From Betaproteobacteria bacterium (lineage in GTDB: Bacteria > Pseudomonadota > Gammaproteobacteria > Burkholderiales > CAIKXV01): DNA of 34,245 nt. Under the pieces are notes generated by a model, which was not told where the DNA came from, did no database searches, and saw only the letters and a program-made list of their open reading frames with translations. The translations under genes and the position numbers were made by a program. Positions 17,925 through 25,901 of this stretch are shown here, one piece after another. Each line of letters begins with the position of its first letter. Within the stretch, counting starts at the first letter, position 1. The stretch covers positions 1 to 34,245 of the forward strand of contig JAJTHE010000092.1 of NCBI GenBank assembly GCA_021298815.1, given 5' to 3'.

Positions 17925-18194
17925 ATGGATCGCCTGGTCATGATCGAACTGCTGGTCGACGACGCGCTGCTGCGAGCGACCGAGGGCCGAGGGTTGTCAC
18001 GTCTTGTAGACATGCTGCGCAACGGGTTTCGCGGCTACGCCGCGCTGAGCGACGAGGACCTGCTCGACGAGATCGAGATCCACGGCCTCGCGTCGGTCGC
18101 GGAAGACGACGGCGACCAGGACCTGTCGGAATACGACAGCGAGGAGATCGCGGACATGCGCGAGTTCTCGGTCGAGGACGACCGGTTCGGCTGA
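17925..18194 (+). CDS. Small acidic protein of unknown function
   Basis: 89 residues, not recognised. About 26 residues are Asp or Glu, eight are Arg and none is Lys, so it is strongly acidic. The N-terminal half is probably helical (MIELLVDDALLRATE; GLSRLVDMLRNGFRGYAAL); the second half carries long acidic runs (SDEDLLDEIEIHG; SVAEDDGDQDLSEYDSEE). Evidence that it is real: GGAG seven bases before the ATG, and third codon positions strongly G or C along the whole frame. It has no signal peptide or membrane segment. It is divergent from gspG and convergent with the DNRLRE protein. Confidence 0.7.
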   Translation: MDRLVMIELLVDDALLRATEGRGLSRLVDMLRNGFRGYAALSDEDLLDEIEIHGLASVAEDDGDQDLSEYDSEEIADMREFSVEDDRFG

Positions 18195-18215
18195 AGGCTG
18201 CGCACGCAGGTACCC

Positions 18216-18255
18216 CTTGCGTAGCGGACGGGCTTCACCCGCCGCAGCGCGCAAG
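18216..18255. terminator. Candidate hairpin between convergent genes
   Basis: An outer stem CTTGCG (18216-18221) pairs with CGCAAG (18250-18255). An inner stem GCGG-CGGG, with one bulged A, pairs with CCCGCCGC around a CTTCA loop. It lies in the 66-bp gap between the convergent small acidic gene and the DNRLRE-type gene. No T-tract follows on either side, so intrinsic termination is uncertain. Confidence 0.35.
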
Positions 18256-18260
18256 CTGGG

Positions 18261-19016
18261 TCAGCCCCTTCGCTTCAGGATGACGCCGAGCAATGCGCAG
18301 CCACCGACAAGGAGCCAGGCCATGGGGATCGGTACGTTCGCGGAGGCAGGAATCAGGTCCAGTTCCAGCACCGGAGCGCCCGGCGAAGTGCGGCTGTTGT
18401 AGCGGGCCGCGCTGCTGGTGGTCTCATCCCCGATCAGGATCCAGCCCAGGTTCTGGGAGGGAGCCGACAGCCAGAGGTTCACGTCGGCGACCATGCCCGG
18501 GCCCGACCATACCTGCGTCGAGTTGGAGACGCCGACGACCGATGAGGCACTGGCCGGGCCGGCGACGAAATCCCCTCCTGGCGTCCCCCACGGCGTCCCG
18601 CTTCCGAAGAACCGGAACTGCCAGGTGGCGTCCTCGGCTGATGCCTTGAAGCCTGTGCCGCCGATACCGGCACTCGAAGTTCCCTCGCCCCAGGAGGCGG
18701 TGACACGGTACATGTCGACGGGACGGCCTATGCCGAACTTGGTCATCGACATGAACAGGCGCAGGCGTGCGCCTACCACCACATGTCCCGCAGGAACCTG
18801 CGACAGGTCGAAGCGCAGCAGTGCGCGCCGGTTGACGCCACCGTTCGTCTGTCCTACCCACAGGTGAGGGCCGGCTCCATCCGACAGGCTGCCCGATTCG
18901 CTGAACAGGCTGTTGTCGGATGTTGCCGGCAGTACCACGGTGGTGGCGGCCTGCGCCGCCATGCAGCACGCGCCAAGCAGCGCGCCCGTGGCGAGTCGCA
19001 GGACCGCCGGGTGCAT
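18261..19016 (-). CDS. DNRLRE-type surface protein with PEP-CTERM-like tail
   Basis: 251 residues. A signal peptide (LRLATGALLGACCMAAQAA) is followed by a beta-rich domain of the DNRLRE type: TVVLPATSDNSLFSESGSLS, then HLWVGQTNGG, NRRALLRFDLSQVPAG and ARLRLFMS. The C-terminus is a sorting-signal-like tripartite tail: VPIPMAWLLVGGCALLGVIL then KRRG. The tail matches the PEP-CTERM plan (VP-x-P, hydrophobic helix, basic end) but is not the standard sequence. PEP-CTERM proteins are handled by an exosortase in bacteria that make exopolysaccharide; no exosortase is in the window. The start overlaps the stop of the preceding PEP-CTERM gene as TGATG. Confidence 0.82.
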   Translation of the reverse strand: MHPAVLRLATGALLGACCMAAQAATTVVLPATSDNSLFSESGSLSDGAGPHLWVGQTNGGVNRRALLRFDLSQVPAGHVVVGARLRLFMSMTKFGIGRPVDMYRVTASWGEGTSSAGIGGTGFKASAEDATWQFRFFGSGTPWGTPGGDFVAGPASASSVVGVSNSTQVWSGPGMVADVNLWLSAPSQNLGWILIGDETTSSAARYNSRTSPGAPVLELDLIPASANVPIPMAWLLVGGCALLGVILKRRG

Positions 19017-19654
19017 CAGCCCACCTTGCGGCGACGGCTGAGCCAGGCCATGCCAGCCAGCCCACCCGCCAGCAGCAGCGCCGCCGGCGGCAGCGGGACG
19101 ACCGCGGTGGACAGGGAGAGATCGTCGAGCACCACGCCGGTGCCGCTGAAGGATAGCCCCTCGATCTCGCCGAAGCCACGCCCGATCGCGAGGTACATGC
19201 CTGCGTTCTCGCCGTTCGGCGTGTCGATCGTCACTTCGTGGGACTCGAGGAGGACCCCGCCAGCGCCGAACGCGGAGATCGTGACCTTGCCATTCGGGGA
19301 GAACACGTTGACGAAGGCACCGGCGGTGGCCACCGCGCCGAAGTTGAACAGCATCGTGCCGGCCGAAACCGGCTCGAAGAACGAACCCAGGCCGGCGAAC
19401 ACCTTTCCGGCGCCCCAGATGCCGTTGCCGCCGACGTCGGCGATGAACGCACCGAGCGTCGAGGAGCTGCCGGAGAAGGTGACGCCCGGCGCGACCACTT
19501 CCGGGCCGGTGGTGACGAAGCCATCGTAGCCGTCGAAGGTGACGATCGTGGACGGCGTCGGGACCGGTGCGGTCCAGAGCAGTGCGTGGGAGCTGCCGGC
19601 GCCGGCCATCAGGCCGAAGCCGGCGAGCGCTGCAACGAGGGTATTGCTTTTCAT
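19016..19654 (-). CDS. PEP-CTERM (VPLPA-like) exported protein
   Basis: 212 residues. ATG at 19654 with AAGGAA eight bases upstream. It has a signal peptide (NTLVAALAGFGLMAGAGSSHA) and a central beta-rich domain of unknown function containing VVAPGVTFSGSS and LAIGRGFGEIEGLSFSGTG. That arrangement is common in PEP-CTERM proteins with a carbohydrate-binding-like fold. The tail is VVPLPPAALLLAGGLAGMAW then LSRRRKVG, a clear VPLPA/PEP-CTERM sorting signal. It is first of a coupled pair with the DNRLRE protein and is predicted to be attached to the cell surface or extracellular matrix. Confidence 0.88.
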   Translation of the reverse strand: MKSNTLVAALAGFGLMAGAGSSHALLWTAPVPTPSTIVTFDGYDGFVTTGPEVVAPGVTFSGSSSTLGAFIADVGGNGIWGAGKVFAGLGSFFEPVSAGTMLFNFGAVATAGAFVNVFSPNGKVTISAFGAGGVLLESHEVTIDTPNGENAGMYLAIGRGFGEIEGLSFSGTGVVLDDLSLSTAVVPLPPAALLLAGGLAGMAWLSRRRKVG

Positions 19655-19737
19655 CGAACGATTCCTTGTGTGTAGGTTGTGCATCCGGTGGCAACCGGGC
19701 GGCCGATCTGCCCGCCGGTTGCCGCCACTTCCGGGGG

Positions 19738-21780
19738 TCAGGTACCGATCACGCCACCGTCGTCCTTGGTGATCAGGACGGTCGAGGAGCGCGGCTTGGC
19801 CAGCGCCACGCCAGTGGCTCCGTTGGCGGCGTTGTCGGGCCATGCGCTCTTCGAGGTGAAGGTGCCGCTCCAGTCCTCGCCCGGATGCTGGATGTTGATC
19901 CACATCGCCTTGCCGTCCGGCGTGGTGATGACACCGGTGACTTCGCAGTTGGGCGGGCTGCTGAGGAAGCGATAGGTCTTGCCGTTGGACGGGTCGATCG
20001 CGCTCATCGTGTTGGCGCCGATGTTGACCCAGTCGCCCAGCGCGTCGCCCTGCTGGTCGGTCTGCACCCACAGGCGGCCGTTCGCGTCGAACCAGAGTCC
20101 GTCGGGCGCACCGTAGTCCGAGGAACCCGGGATGCCCGAATCGTTGATGTTGCCCTGCAGGTTCGGCGCTGCGCTCAGCGAGTCGCCGGCGAGGACGAAG
20201 ATGTCCCACTCGAACGTGGTCGCGGCGACGTCGTTGCTGGTCTCGCGCCAGCGGATGATGTGGCCGTAGCGGTTGTCCGGACGCGGGTTCGCCGCATCGA
20301 CCGGGGGACGGGCACTGCCGCCGCCAGTGGTGCCAGCCGGGCTGTTGCTGCTCGGCGGGTTGGTGCCGCGGCGGGTGTTGTTGGTCAGCGTGCAGTACAC
20401 CTCGCGGGTGGTCGGATGCACGGCGATCCACTCCGGACGGTCCATCATCGTCGCACCGACGCGATCGGCCGCCTGGCGGGCACGGATCACCACGTCGCCC
20501 TGGTCGGCCCAGCCGTTCGCCGGGCCGAGGCCATTGGCGTTCGTGGGGTCGTACACCAGCGGCAGCCAGTTGCCCGTGCCGTCCGAGTTGAACTTGGCGA
20601 CGTAGAGCGTGCCGGCGTCGAGCAGGTTGCGGTTCGCGCCGCGATTGGTCGGGTTGAACAGACCGCTGCAGACGAACTTGTAGATGTAGTCGTTGCGCTC
20701 GTCGTCGCCGGAGTAGACGACGACCTTGTTGTCCGCGCCGACGACCACGGCTGCGCTCTCGTGCTTGAACCGGCCCAGCGCAGTGCGCTTGACCGGCACG
20801 CTCGCCGGGTTGAACGGATCGATCTCGACGACCCAGCCGAAGCGGTTCGGCTCGTTCGGGGTGGCCCGGATGTCGAAGCGCGGATCGGTCAGGTGCCAGC
20901 GATAGCCGAAGCCACCCGCGGAGATGCCGTAGCGGCGCTCGAGGTCGGTCAGCGCGGCGCCGCCGGTCAGCGGCGTGGTCGTGCCGAAGTAGCCGTTGAA
21001 GTTCTCCTCGCAGGTCAGGTAGGTGCCCCAGGGCGTGTAGCCGTGGGCACAGTTGTTGGCGGTGCCGAGCACGTTCTCGCCGGCCGGATCCGCAGCGGTG
21101 ACCATGCGCGGGTGGCCCTTGGCGGGACCGGAGATCTTCATCGGCGTGTTCGCGGTGATGCGGCGGGCGAACGGAGACGGCCGCACGACGCCCCAGGTGC
21201 CGCCGACCTTGCGCACTTCGATCACCGACACGCCGTGGGCGGCCTGCGACGTACGGGTCATGGCGGCGGTCTGGGTGACCGTGCCGATGCTGGTCGAGTT
21301 GTGGAGGATGCCCTCGTCCGTGTACTCGTGGTTGATCGCCAGCAGGCCGCGCTCGTTCGAGAAGCCGCCCGCGCCACTGGTCGGGAACGGGAAGAAGTGC
21401 ATGCCGTCATGGTGCATGCCCGCACGACGCAGCTGCTCGGCTTCGGTCATCGGCGCGTTCGGCACGAACGCGGAACCGCTGCTGATCGGGTCGCCCCAGG
21501 CGTAGAACGTCTTCGCCGTGTAGCCCGGCGGAACCGTGACCGCATCGGTCACCGGTGCCGTGTCTGCGGCGAGCTGGGTGAAGCCGATGCCGCCGACCGG
21601 CGGCGGCGCCGCATGGGCTGCCTTCATCGACAACGGCAGCGCGGACATCGACATCGCTGCGCCGCCGGCGGTGAACTTCAGGAACCGGCGCCGTCCGGGC
21701 GCGACCTGATCGATTACATCGAGGATGCTTTCGTTCGTCGTCGGATTGAGGGTGGTTTCGTTCTCGGGATGCAGAGGCAT
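19738..21780 (-). CDS. phoX: PhoX family alkaline phosphatase, Tat-exported
   Basis: 680 residues, DUF839/PhoX family: a calcium- and iron-dependent phosphatase that releases phosphate from monoesters in the periplasm or outside the cell. It has a twin-arginine signal, RRRFLKFTAGGAAMS at 30-44, ending near KAAHA. Conserved PhoX segments are LAINHEYTDE (147-156), NCAHGYTPWGTYLTCEEN (243-260, with the metal-site Cys244 and acidic residues), VVEIDPFNP, VVVYSGDDERNDYIYKFV and APDGLWFDANGRLWVQTD. Tat export fits folding of the metal cluster in the cytoplasm. A PHO-box-like element about 105 bp upstream suggests PhoB control. The gene is separated from the PEP-CTERM pair by 83 bp. Confidence 0.92.
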   Translation of the reverse strand: MPLHPENETTLNPTTNESILDVIDQVAPGRRRFLKFTAGGAAMSMSALPLSMKAAHAAPPPVGGIGFTQLAADTAPVTDAVTVPPGYTAKTFYAWGDPISSGSAFVPNAPMTEAEQLRRAGMHHDGMHFFPFPTSGAGGFSNERGLLAINHEYTDEGILHNSTSIGTVTQTAAMTRTSQAAHGVSVIEVRKVGGTWGVVRPSPFARRITANTPMKISGPAKGHPRMVTAADPAGENVLGTANNCAHGYTPWGTYLTCEENFNGYFGTTTPLTGGAALTDLERRYGISAGGFGYRWHLTDPRFDIRATPNEPNRFGWVVEIDPFNPASVPVKRTALGRFKHESAAVVVGADNKVVVYSGDDERNDYIYKFVCSGLFNPTNRGANRNLLDAGTLYVAKFNSDGTGNWLPLVYDPTNANGLGPANGWADQGDVVIRARQAADRVGATMMDRPEWIAVHPTTREVYCTLTNNTRRGTNPPSSNSPAGTTGGGSARPPVDAANPRPDNRYGHIIRWRETSNDVAATTFEWDIFVLAGDSLSAAPNLQGNINDSGIPGSSDYGAPDGLWFDANGRLWVQTDQQGDALGDWVNIGANTMSAIDPSNGKTYRFLSSPPNCEVTGVITTPDGKAMWINIQHPGEDWSGTFTSKSAWPDNAANGATGVALAKPRSSTVLITKDDGGVIGT

Positions 21781-21884
21781 CGCTGGCGCTCCATGCTGGC
21801 GGGTGGACAGGTACGCCCCGGGGCGGGGCGGCGCCGGGGTCCGGGGAAGCCCGCACCGACGCAGGGCGACACTACGTTCCCGGG

Positions 21885-21913
21885 ATTACAGCCAGATGTG
21901 CATGTGATGACAG
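21885..21913 (-). promoter_or_regulatory. PHO-box-like PhoB site upstream of phoX
   Basis: Read on the minus strand: CTGTCAT (21913-21907), four bases, TGCACAT, four bases, CTGTAAT (21891-21885). The 11-bp period and the outer 7-mers (7/7 and 6/7 matches to CTGTCAT) fit PhoB half-sites; the middle unit is weak (3/7). A poor -10, TAGTGT, lies ten bases beyond. The position, 105 bp before a phosphatase gene, makes biological sense. Confidence 0.45.
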
Positions 21914-22080
21914 CGCCGGCCACAAGCCGGGCCATGCACCGTGCCACCGCCACGAACGGCGGCTGGAGATGACATTGGCGAGTGCCGGAATCGGCTCCGG
22001 ATGGTCCGATCGGACTATTCGCCTCGCGCATCGGCCTGCGGAATCGCCCCCGGACGCGTAGTGATATCGTCGCGAGCGGA

Positions 22081-22086
22081 TACAAT
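22081..22086 (+). promoter_or_regulatory. Candidate -10 for the Bug-prpD gene pair
   Basis: TACAAT at 22081-22086 is a good -10 hexamer 31 bp before the TTG start at 22118. No clear -35 lies 16-18 bp upstream. The 337-bp phoX/Bug divergent region (21781-22117) otherwise shows only the PHO-box-like element. Confidence 0.35.
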
Positions 22087-22117
22087 CATCGTGCGCCGCA
22101 CAATCAGGAGGCCCAAC

Positions 22118-23116
22118 TTGCAGAGATCCACCCTGGCACGCCATCACCCGACGCGGACGTCCCTGCTCGCGATCTGCGCCCTGTCGATCGCCAGCGCCTG
22201 GCCGTCGACAGCGCAGGCCCAGAAGTACCCGGAGAAGCCGATCCGCCTCGTCGTACCGTTCGCCCCCGGTGGCGGCGCGGACATCTTCGGCCGGCTGGTG
22301 GCACAGCGCCTGACCGAGACGCTCGGCACCATGGTGGTCGAGAACCGGCCGGGCGCCGGCAGCACGGTCGGCATCGAATTCGTGGCGAAGGCCCCAGCGG
22401 ACGGCTACACCCTGCTGCTGTCCTCCGCGGCGTTCAGCGCGGCAGCGGCCCTGTATCCGAAGCTGGGCTACGATCCGGTCAAGGACTTCGCGCCGATCTC
22501 GGTGGTCACCACGGTGCCGCTGGTGGTGGTCACCCACCCCGCCCTGCCGGTAAAGACCGTGCTCGACCTGGTCCGCCTCGCGAAGGCCAAGCCCGGTGAA
22601 CTGCTCTACTCGACCGCCGGCCCGGGCAGCCTGATCCACCTGGCCGGCGAATCGTTCATGTCGGCCACGCAGACCCGCCTCACCCAGGTGCCGTACAAGG
22701 GCGGCGGTCAGGCGATGACGGGGGTGCTGACCGGCGAGACACAGGTGATGTTCGCCACCATCGAGACCGTGATGGCGCAGATCCGGGCCGGGAAGTTGCG
22801 TGCCGTGGCGATGACCACGGCGGAGCGTTCGCCGGCGTTGCCGAACGTGCCCACCGTCGGCGAGCAGGGCCTCAAGGGCTACGAGGCGCAGGGCTGGTTC
22901 GCGCTGTTCGCCCCGGCCGGCACCTCGCCCGACATCGTCAACCGGATCCAGTCTGAGATCGCGCGAGCGATGAAGGTACCGGAATTCCGCGAGCGCTTCC
23001 TGAACGAAGGCGCGGTGCCGGTCGGCGGCACGCCGGCCCAGCTCGACAAGCTGGTGCGCAGCGAGATCGCCATGTGGTCGCGGCTGGTGAAGGAAGCACG
23101 GATCAAGGTCGACTGA
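22118..23116 (+). CDS. Bug/TctC family periplasmic solute-binding protein
   Basis: 332 residues of the tripartite tricarboxylate transporter receptor family, which binds carboxylates and related small molecules in the periplasm. TTG at 22118 is chosen because a perfect AGGAGG (22106-22111) lies six bases before it and the signal peptide begins just after (TSLLAICALSIASAWPSTAQA). Family motifs: YPEKPIRLVVPFAPGGGADI, VENRPGAGSTVG, ADGYTLLLSS, TQVPYKGGGQAMTGVLTGE, LPNVPTVGEQGL. No TctA/TctB genes are nearby, so it must share a transporter encoded elsewhere or act as a sensor. The stop overlaps the next start as TGATG, so ligand and next enzyme are probably linked. Confidence 0.9.
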   Translation: MQRSTLARHHPTRTSLLAICALSIASAWPSTAQAQKYPEKPIRLVVPFAPGGGADIFGRLVAQRLTETLGTMVVENRPGAGSTVGIEFVAKAPADGYTLLLSSAAFSAAAALYPKLGYDPVKDFAPISVVTTVPLVVVTHPALPVKTVLDLVRLAKAKPGELLYSTAGPGSLIHLAGESFMSATQTRLTQVPYKGGGQAMTGVLTGETQVMFATIETVMAQIRAGKLRAVAMTTAERSPALPNVPTVGEQGLKGYEAQGWFALFAPAGTSPDIVNRIQSEIARAMKVPEFRERFLNEGAVPVGGTPAQLDKLVRSEIAMWSRLVKEARIKVD

Positions 23117-24477
23117 TGAGCAGGACCGTCGACGCCCTCGCCGCCCACGCCTCGCGCACCCGCTGGGGCGACCTGCCGCCGGCGGTGCAGCACCATGCAC
23201 GGCTGGTGCTGCTCGACACGATCGGGGTGATGCTCGCCGGCTCGCTGCAGCCGGAAGTCGTGCAGCTTCGCCGGGCGCTGCTCGCGCGCGGCACGGTCGA
23301 TGGCGAGGCGACGCTGGTCTGCTCGCCGCCGGTGCGCACCGACGTGCGCACCGCCGCGCTGCTCAACGGCATCGCCGGGCGATCGGTCGAGCTGTGCGAG
23401 GGACATCGCTTCGTGTCCTGCCAGGCCGGGGTGCAGGTGCTGCCCGCAGTGCTCTCGGTCGGGGAGCGGATGCGCAGTTCCGGGGCCGAACTGCTGACCG
23501 CACTGGTGGTCGGCTACGACGTCGGCGTGCGCCTGGGCGCCGGCCTGGTGGCGCGGCCGCGTGCGCACCAGAACGGGCAGACCGCGATGCTCGGTGCGAT
23601 CGCCGCCGGCGCACGGCTGCGCGGGCTGGATGCCGCCGGCATCGGGCGCGCGATGCGCATCGGCGCCCCGCTCGTGCTCGTGCCGTCCTACTCGCATACC
23701 GTGGCGGGCGCGACCGCGCTGAACGTTGCCGGCGGCATGAGCGGCTTCAACGGCACGCTCGCGGCCGAGCTCGTCGCCGCCGGCTTCACCGGCCGCGACG
23801 GTGCCGTCGAGGAGGCGCTCGCCGAACTCGTCGGCGACGGCTTCGATCCCGCCCCCGTGACCGAGGAACTCGGGACCCGCTGGGAGATCACGCGCAACCA
23901 CTTCCGGCTGCGCGCCTGCTGCAATCCGATCTATTCCGCGCTCGATGCGCTTGAAGCCGCCCTCGCCGACCTCTCGCCGAAGCCCGCCGAGGTGGCGCGC
24001 ATCGATGTCGAGACCTATGCGTTCGCATCCGTCATGAACGACCCGTCGCCGGCGAACTACTTCGCGTCGAAGTACTCGCTGCCGCACGCGGCTGCGGCAC
24101 TGGTGCTGCTCGGACACGCTGGATACCAGGCGTTCACCGCCGACAAGGTCGCCAACCCGGCGTTCGCGGCGCTGCGGCAGAAGGTGTCGATCCGCGAGGA
24201 TCCGGCGTTCAGCGCCGCAGTGCCGCGCCTGAAGCCGGCCCGCGTCACCCTGACCCTCGTCGACGGGCGCAGCAGCACGCACGTGGTCGAAAGTGCGCGC
24301 GGGGACTTCCAGAACCCGCATCCGGAGTCGGCGCTGCGCGCCAAGTTCCGGGAACTCGCCGGCCTCGTGCTGTCGAGCGACGGCGTGTCGAAGCTGGAGG
24401 CTGCCGTCGACCGCGCACACGAGTGGCGCGACACCGACGAGATGTTCGGCGTGATCCGGACCTACGGCGCCGGCTGA
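23116..24477 (+). CDS. MmgE/PrpD family protein
   Basis: 453 residues. The family includes 2-methylcitrate dehydratase, cis-aconitate decarboxylase and iminodisuccinate epimerase; the substrate here is not clear. Recognisable pattern: LDTIGVMLAGSL near the N-terminus, LLNGIAGRSVELCEGHRF, LLTALVVGYDVGVRLGAGL, AMLGAIAAGARLRGLDAAGI and, near the centre, LRACCNPIYSALDAL, followed by KYSLPHAAA. The segment usually rich in His and Gly (HPTAT-type) reads HQNGQTAMLG. It is translated from an ATG overlapping the Bug stop (TGATG), a common pairing of a carboxylate receptor with its catabolic enzyme. It overlaps the 3' end of the convergent cobW-like gene by 16 bp. Confidence 0.87.
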   Translation: MSRTVDALAAHASRTRWGDLPPAVQHHARLVLLDTIGVMLAGSLQPEVVQLRRALLARGTVDGEATLVCSPPVRTDVRTAALLNGIAGRSVELCEGHRFVSCQAGVQVLPAVLSVGERMRSSGAELLTALVVGYDVGVRLGAGLVARPRAHQNGQTAMLGAIAAGARLRGLDAAGIGRAMRIGAPLVLVPSYSHTVAGATALNVAGGMSGFNGTLAAELVAAGFTGRDGAVEEALAELVGDGFDPAPVTEELGTRWEITRNHFRLRACCNPIYSALDALEAALADLSPKPAEVARIDVETYAFASVMNDPSPANYFASKYSLPHAAAALVLLGHAGYQAFTADKVANPAFAALRQKVSIREDPAFSAAVPRLKPARVTLTLVDGRSSTHVVESARGDFQNPHPESALRAKFRELAGLVLSSDGVSKLEAAVDRAHEWRDTDEMFGVIRTYGAG

Positions 24478-25526
24478 CCTGCCTGCGCGCGCGCATGGCG
24501 CGCCTGCTCGCGATCGACATCGTCGTCGAGGACGTCGAGCAACGTCGATATCCAGCGCGATGGCAGTGCCTCGCCGATGAAGACGAGCCGCGTGCGCCGA
24601 TCGTCGGACGGCCATCGGTCGAGCCACTCGGGCGGATGGAATACATGCTGGACACCGTGCAGCACCGCCGGCCGCCCGGGCCTTTCCACGACGTCGACGA
24701 TGCCCTTGACCCGCAGCAGGCGGTCGCCGCAGTGCTCCATCAGGCCTTCCAGGAACAGCGGCAGGGTCAGCGCATGCACCGGTCGGTCGCGCACGAGGCA
24801 CCATGACACGATACCCGGATCGTGCAACCCGGCGTGCGCATCGGCACCGGGACCGGCGATCGCGGGCGCCCGCACTTCGTCCAGCCGGAAGTACCCGCGG
24901 GCGGCCGCCGCGCGTCGGTCGTTGCCGACACCGAACAGTTCCGCCGCGCCGATCGCGCCGTGCGCAACGCGCTGCCGAGTCGCGCCGGGGTTGAGCCGTT
25001 GCAGCCGGGCATCGAGCGCGTCGGTACCGGCAACCAGGTCGCCCTTGGTCAGCAGGAGGCGATCGGCGACCGCGACCTGCCGTACCGACTGGCGATGCCG
25101 GTCGAGCGTCGCCGCGCCGAGGAGTGCATCGACGGTGGTGACCACCTCGCCCAGCGCGTAAAGGCCGGCCAGGTCCCGGTCGATCATCAGCGCCTGCAGG
25201 ATGGCTGCCGGGTCGGCCAGGCCCGAGGTCTCGATCAGGACCCGCTCGAACGGCGGCAGCAGGCCGTCGGCGCGCCGCCGCGCCATGTCGCGCAGGGTCA
25301 TCACAAGGTCGCTGCGCACCTTGCAGCACAGGCAACCGGTGGTCAGCTCGATGAAGTTCTCGTCGCTCGATTCCACGAGGTCATGGTCGATCCCGATCTC
25401 GCCGAACTCGTTGATGATCACCGCCGTGCGGCCCATCGCCGGGTCGCGCAGCAGGTGCCTGAGCAGGGTCGTCTTGCCGCTGCCCAGGAACCCGGTGATC
25501 ACCGAGACCGGCGTCGGCGCGCTCAT
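24462..25526 (-). CDS. CobW/COG0523 family GTPase, putative metallochaperone
   Basis: 354 residues. P-loop GFLGSGKTTLL at 12-22, the metal-binding motif GCLCC at 64-68, VLIETSGLADP and the specificity motif LLLTKGDL. The C-terminal CobW_C domain contains VKGIVDVVERPGRPAVLHGV and LVFIGEALP. Family members deliver zinc or other metals to target enzymes, or cobalt in cobalamin synthesis; no cobalamin genes are here. The ATG at 25526 overlaps the stop of the unknown gene upstream, and a metal-dependent dihydropyrimidinase-like enzyme lies before that. Inference: it serves that amidohydrolase. Confidence 0.9.
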   Translation of the reverse strand: MSAPTPVSVITGFLGSGKTTLLRHLLRDPAMGRTAVIINEFGEIGIDHDLVESSDENFIELTTGCLCCKVRSDLVMTLRDMARRRADGLLPPFERVLIETSGLADPAAILQALMIDRDLAGLYALGEVVTTVDALLGAATLDRHRQSVRQVAVADRLLLTKGDLVAGTDALDARLQRLNPGATRQRVAHGAIGAAELFGVGNDRRAAAARGYFRLDEVRAPAIAGPGADAHAGLHDPGIVSWCLVRDRPVHALTLPLFLEGLMEHCGDRLLRVKGIVDVVERPGRPAVLHGVQHVFHPPEWLDRWPSDDRRTRLVFIGEALPSRWISTLLDVLDDDVDREQARHARAQAGQPAP

Positions 25527-25870
25527 CACTGCATGCTCCTGCCGGCACCGGTGCCGATGCGGACCCGGGACACCGCCGACACGCCGAGCGACTCGCGCAG
25601 GCTGCGCAGCAGCCCGAGCGTCGACGCGCACGGCTTGTGCCTGATCGCCTGCCCGCCGGCCGGTGCGTGGTCGGCGTCGGACGCGCTCCACACCAGCCAC
25701 CAGCGGAACGGCCCTTCGTCCGGCCCTGCCTCGCGTACCGTCAGGTGCAGGTTGCCAGGCAGCGCGAGCCTCGCCTGCAACGGCGCTTCGGACACGGCCT
25801 GCAGCGTCGCCTCGGACTGCCACAGTTCAAGGCTGGTGCGCAGCAGGCAGTCGAGCTGTTCGGCGGTCAT
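25526..25870 (-). CDS. Unknown protein between the hydantoinase-like and cobW genes
   Basis: 114 residues, not recognised. Segments visible: QLDCLLRTSLELWQSEATLQ (likely helix), ARLALPGNLHLTVREAG, FRWWLVWSASD (beta strands), then a C-terminal STLGLLRSLRESLG helix. It has no signal peptide, membrane helix or clustered Cys; one His and one Cys occur in RHKPCAS. It starts 31 bp after the hydantoinase-like gene ends, and its stop overlaps the CobW start as TGATG. The tight coupling suggests an accessory factor for the enzyme or its metal loading. Confidence 0.7.
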   Translation of the reverse strand: MTAEQLDCLLRTSLELWQSEATLQAVSEAPLQARLALPGNLHLTVREAGPDEGPFRWWLVWSASDADHAPAGGQAIRHKPCASTLGLLRSLRESLGVSAVSRVRIGTGAGRSMQ

Positions 25871-25901
25871 GGAGCCCTTCGTGGCCGTGGCTGTGGCTGG
25901 T

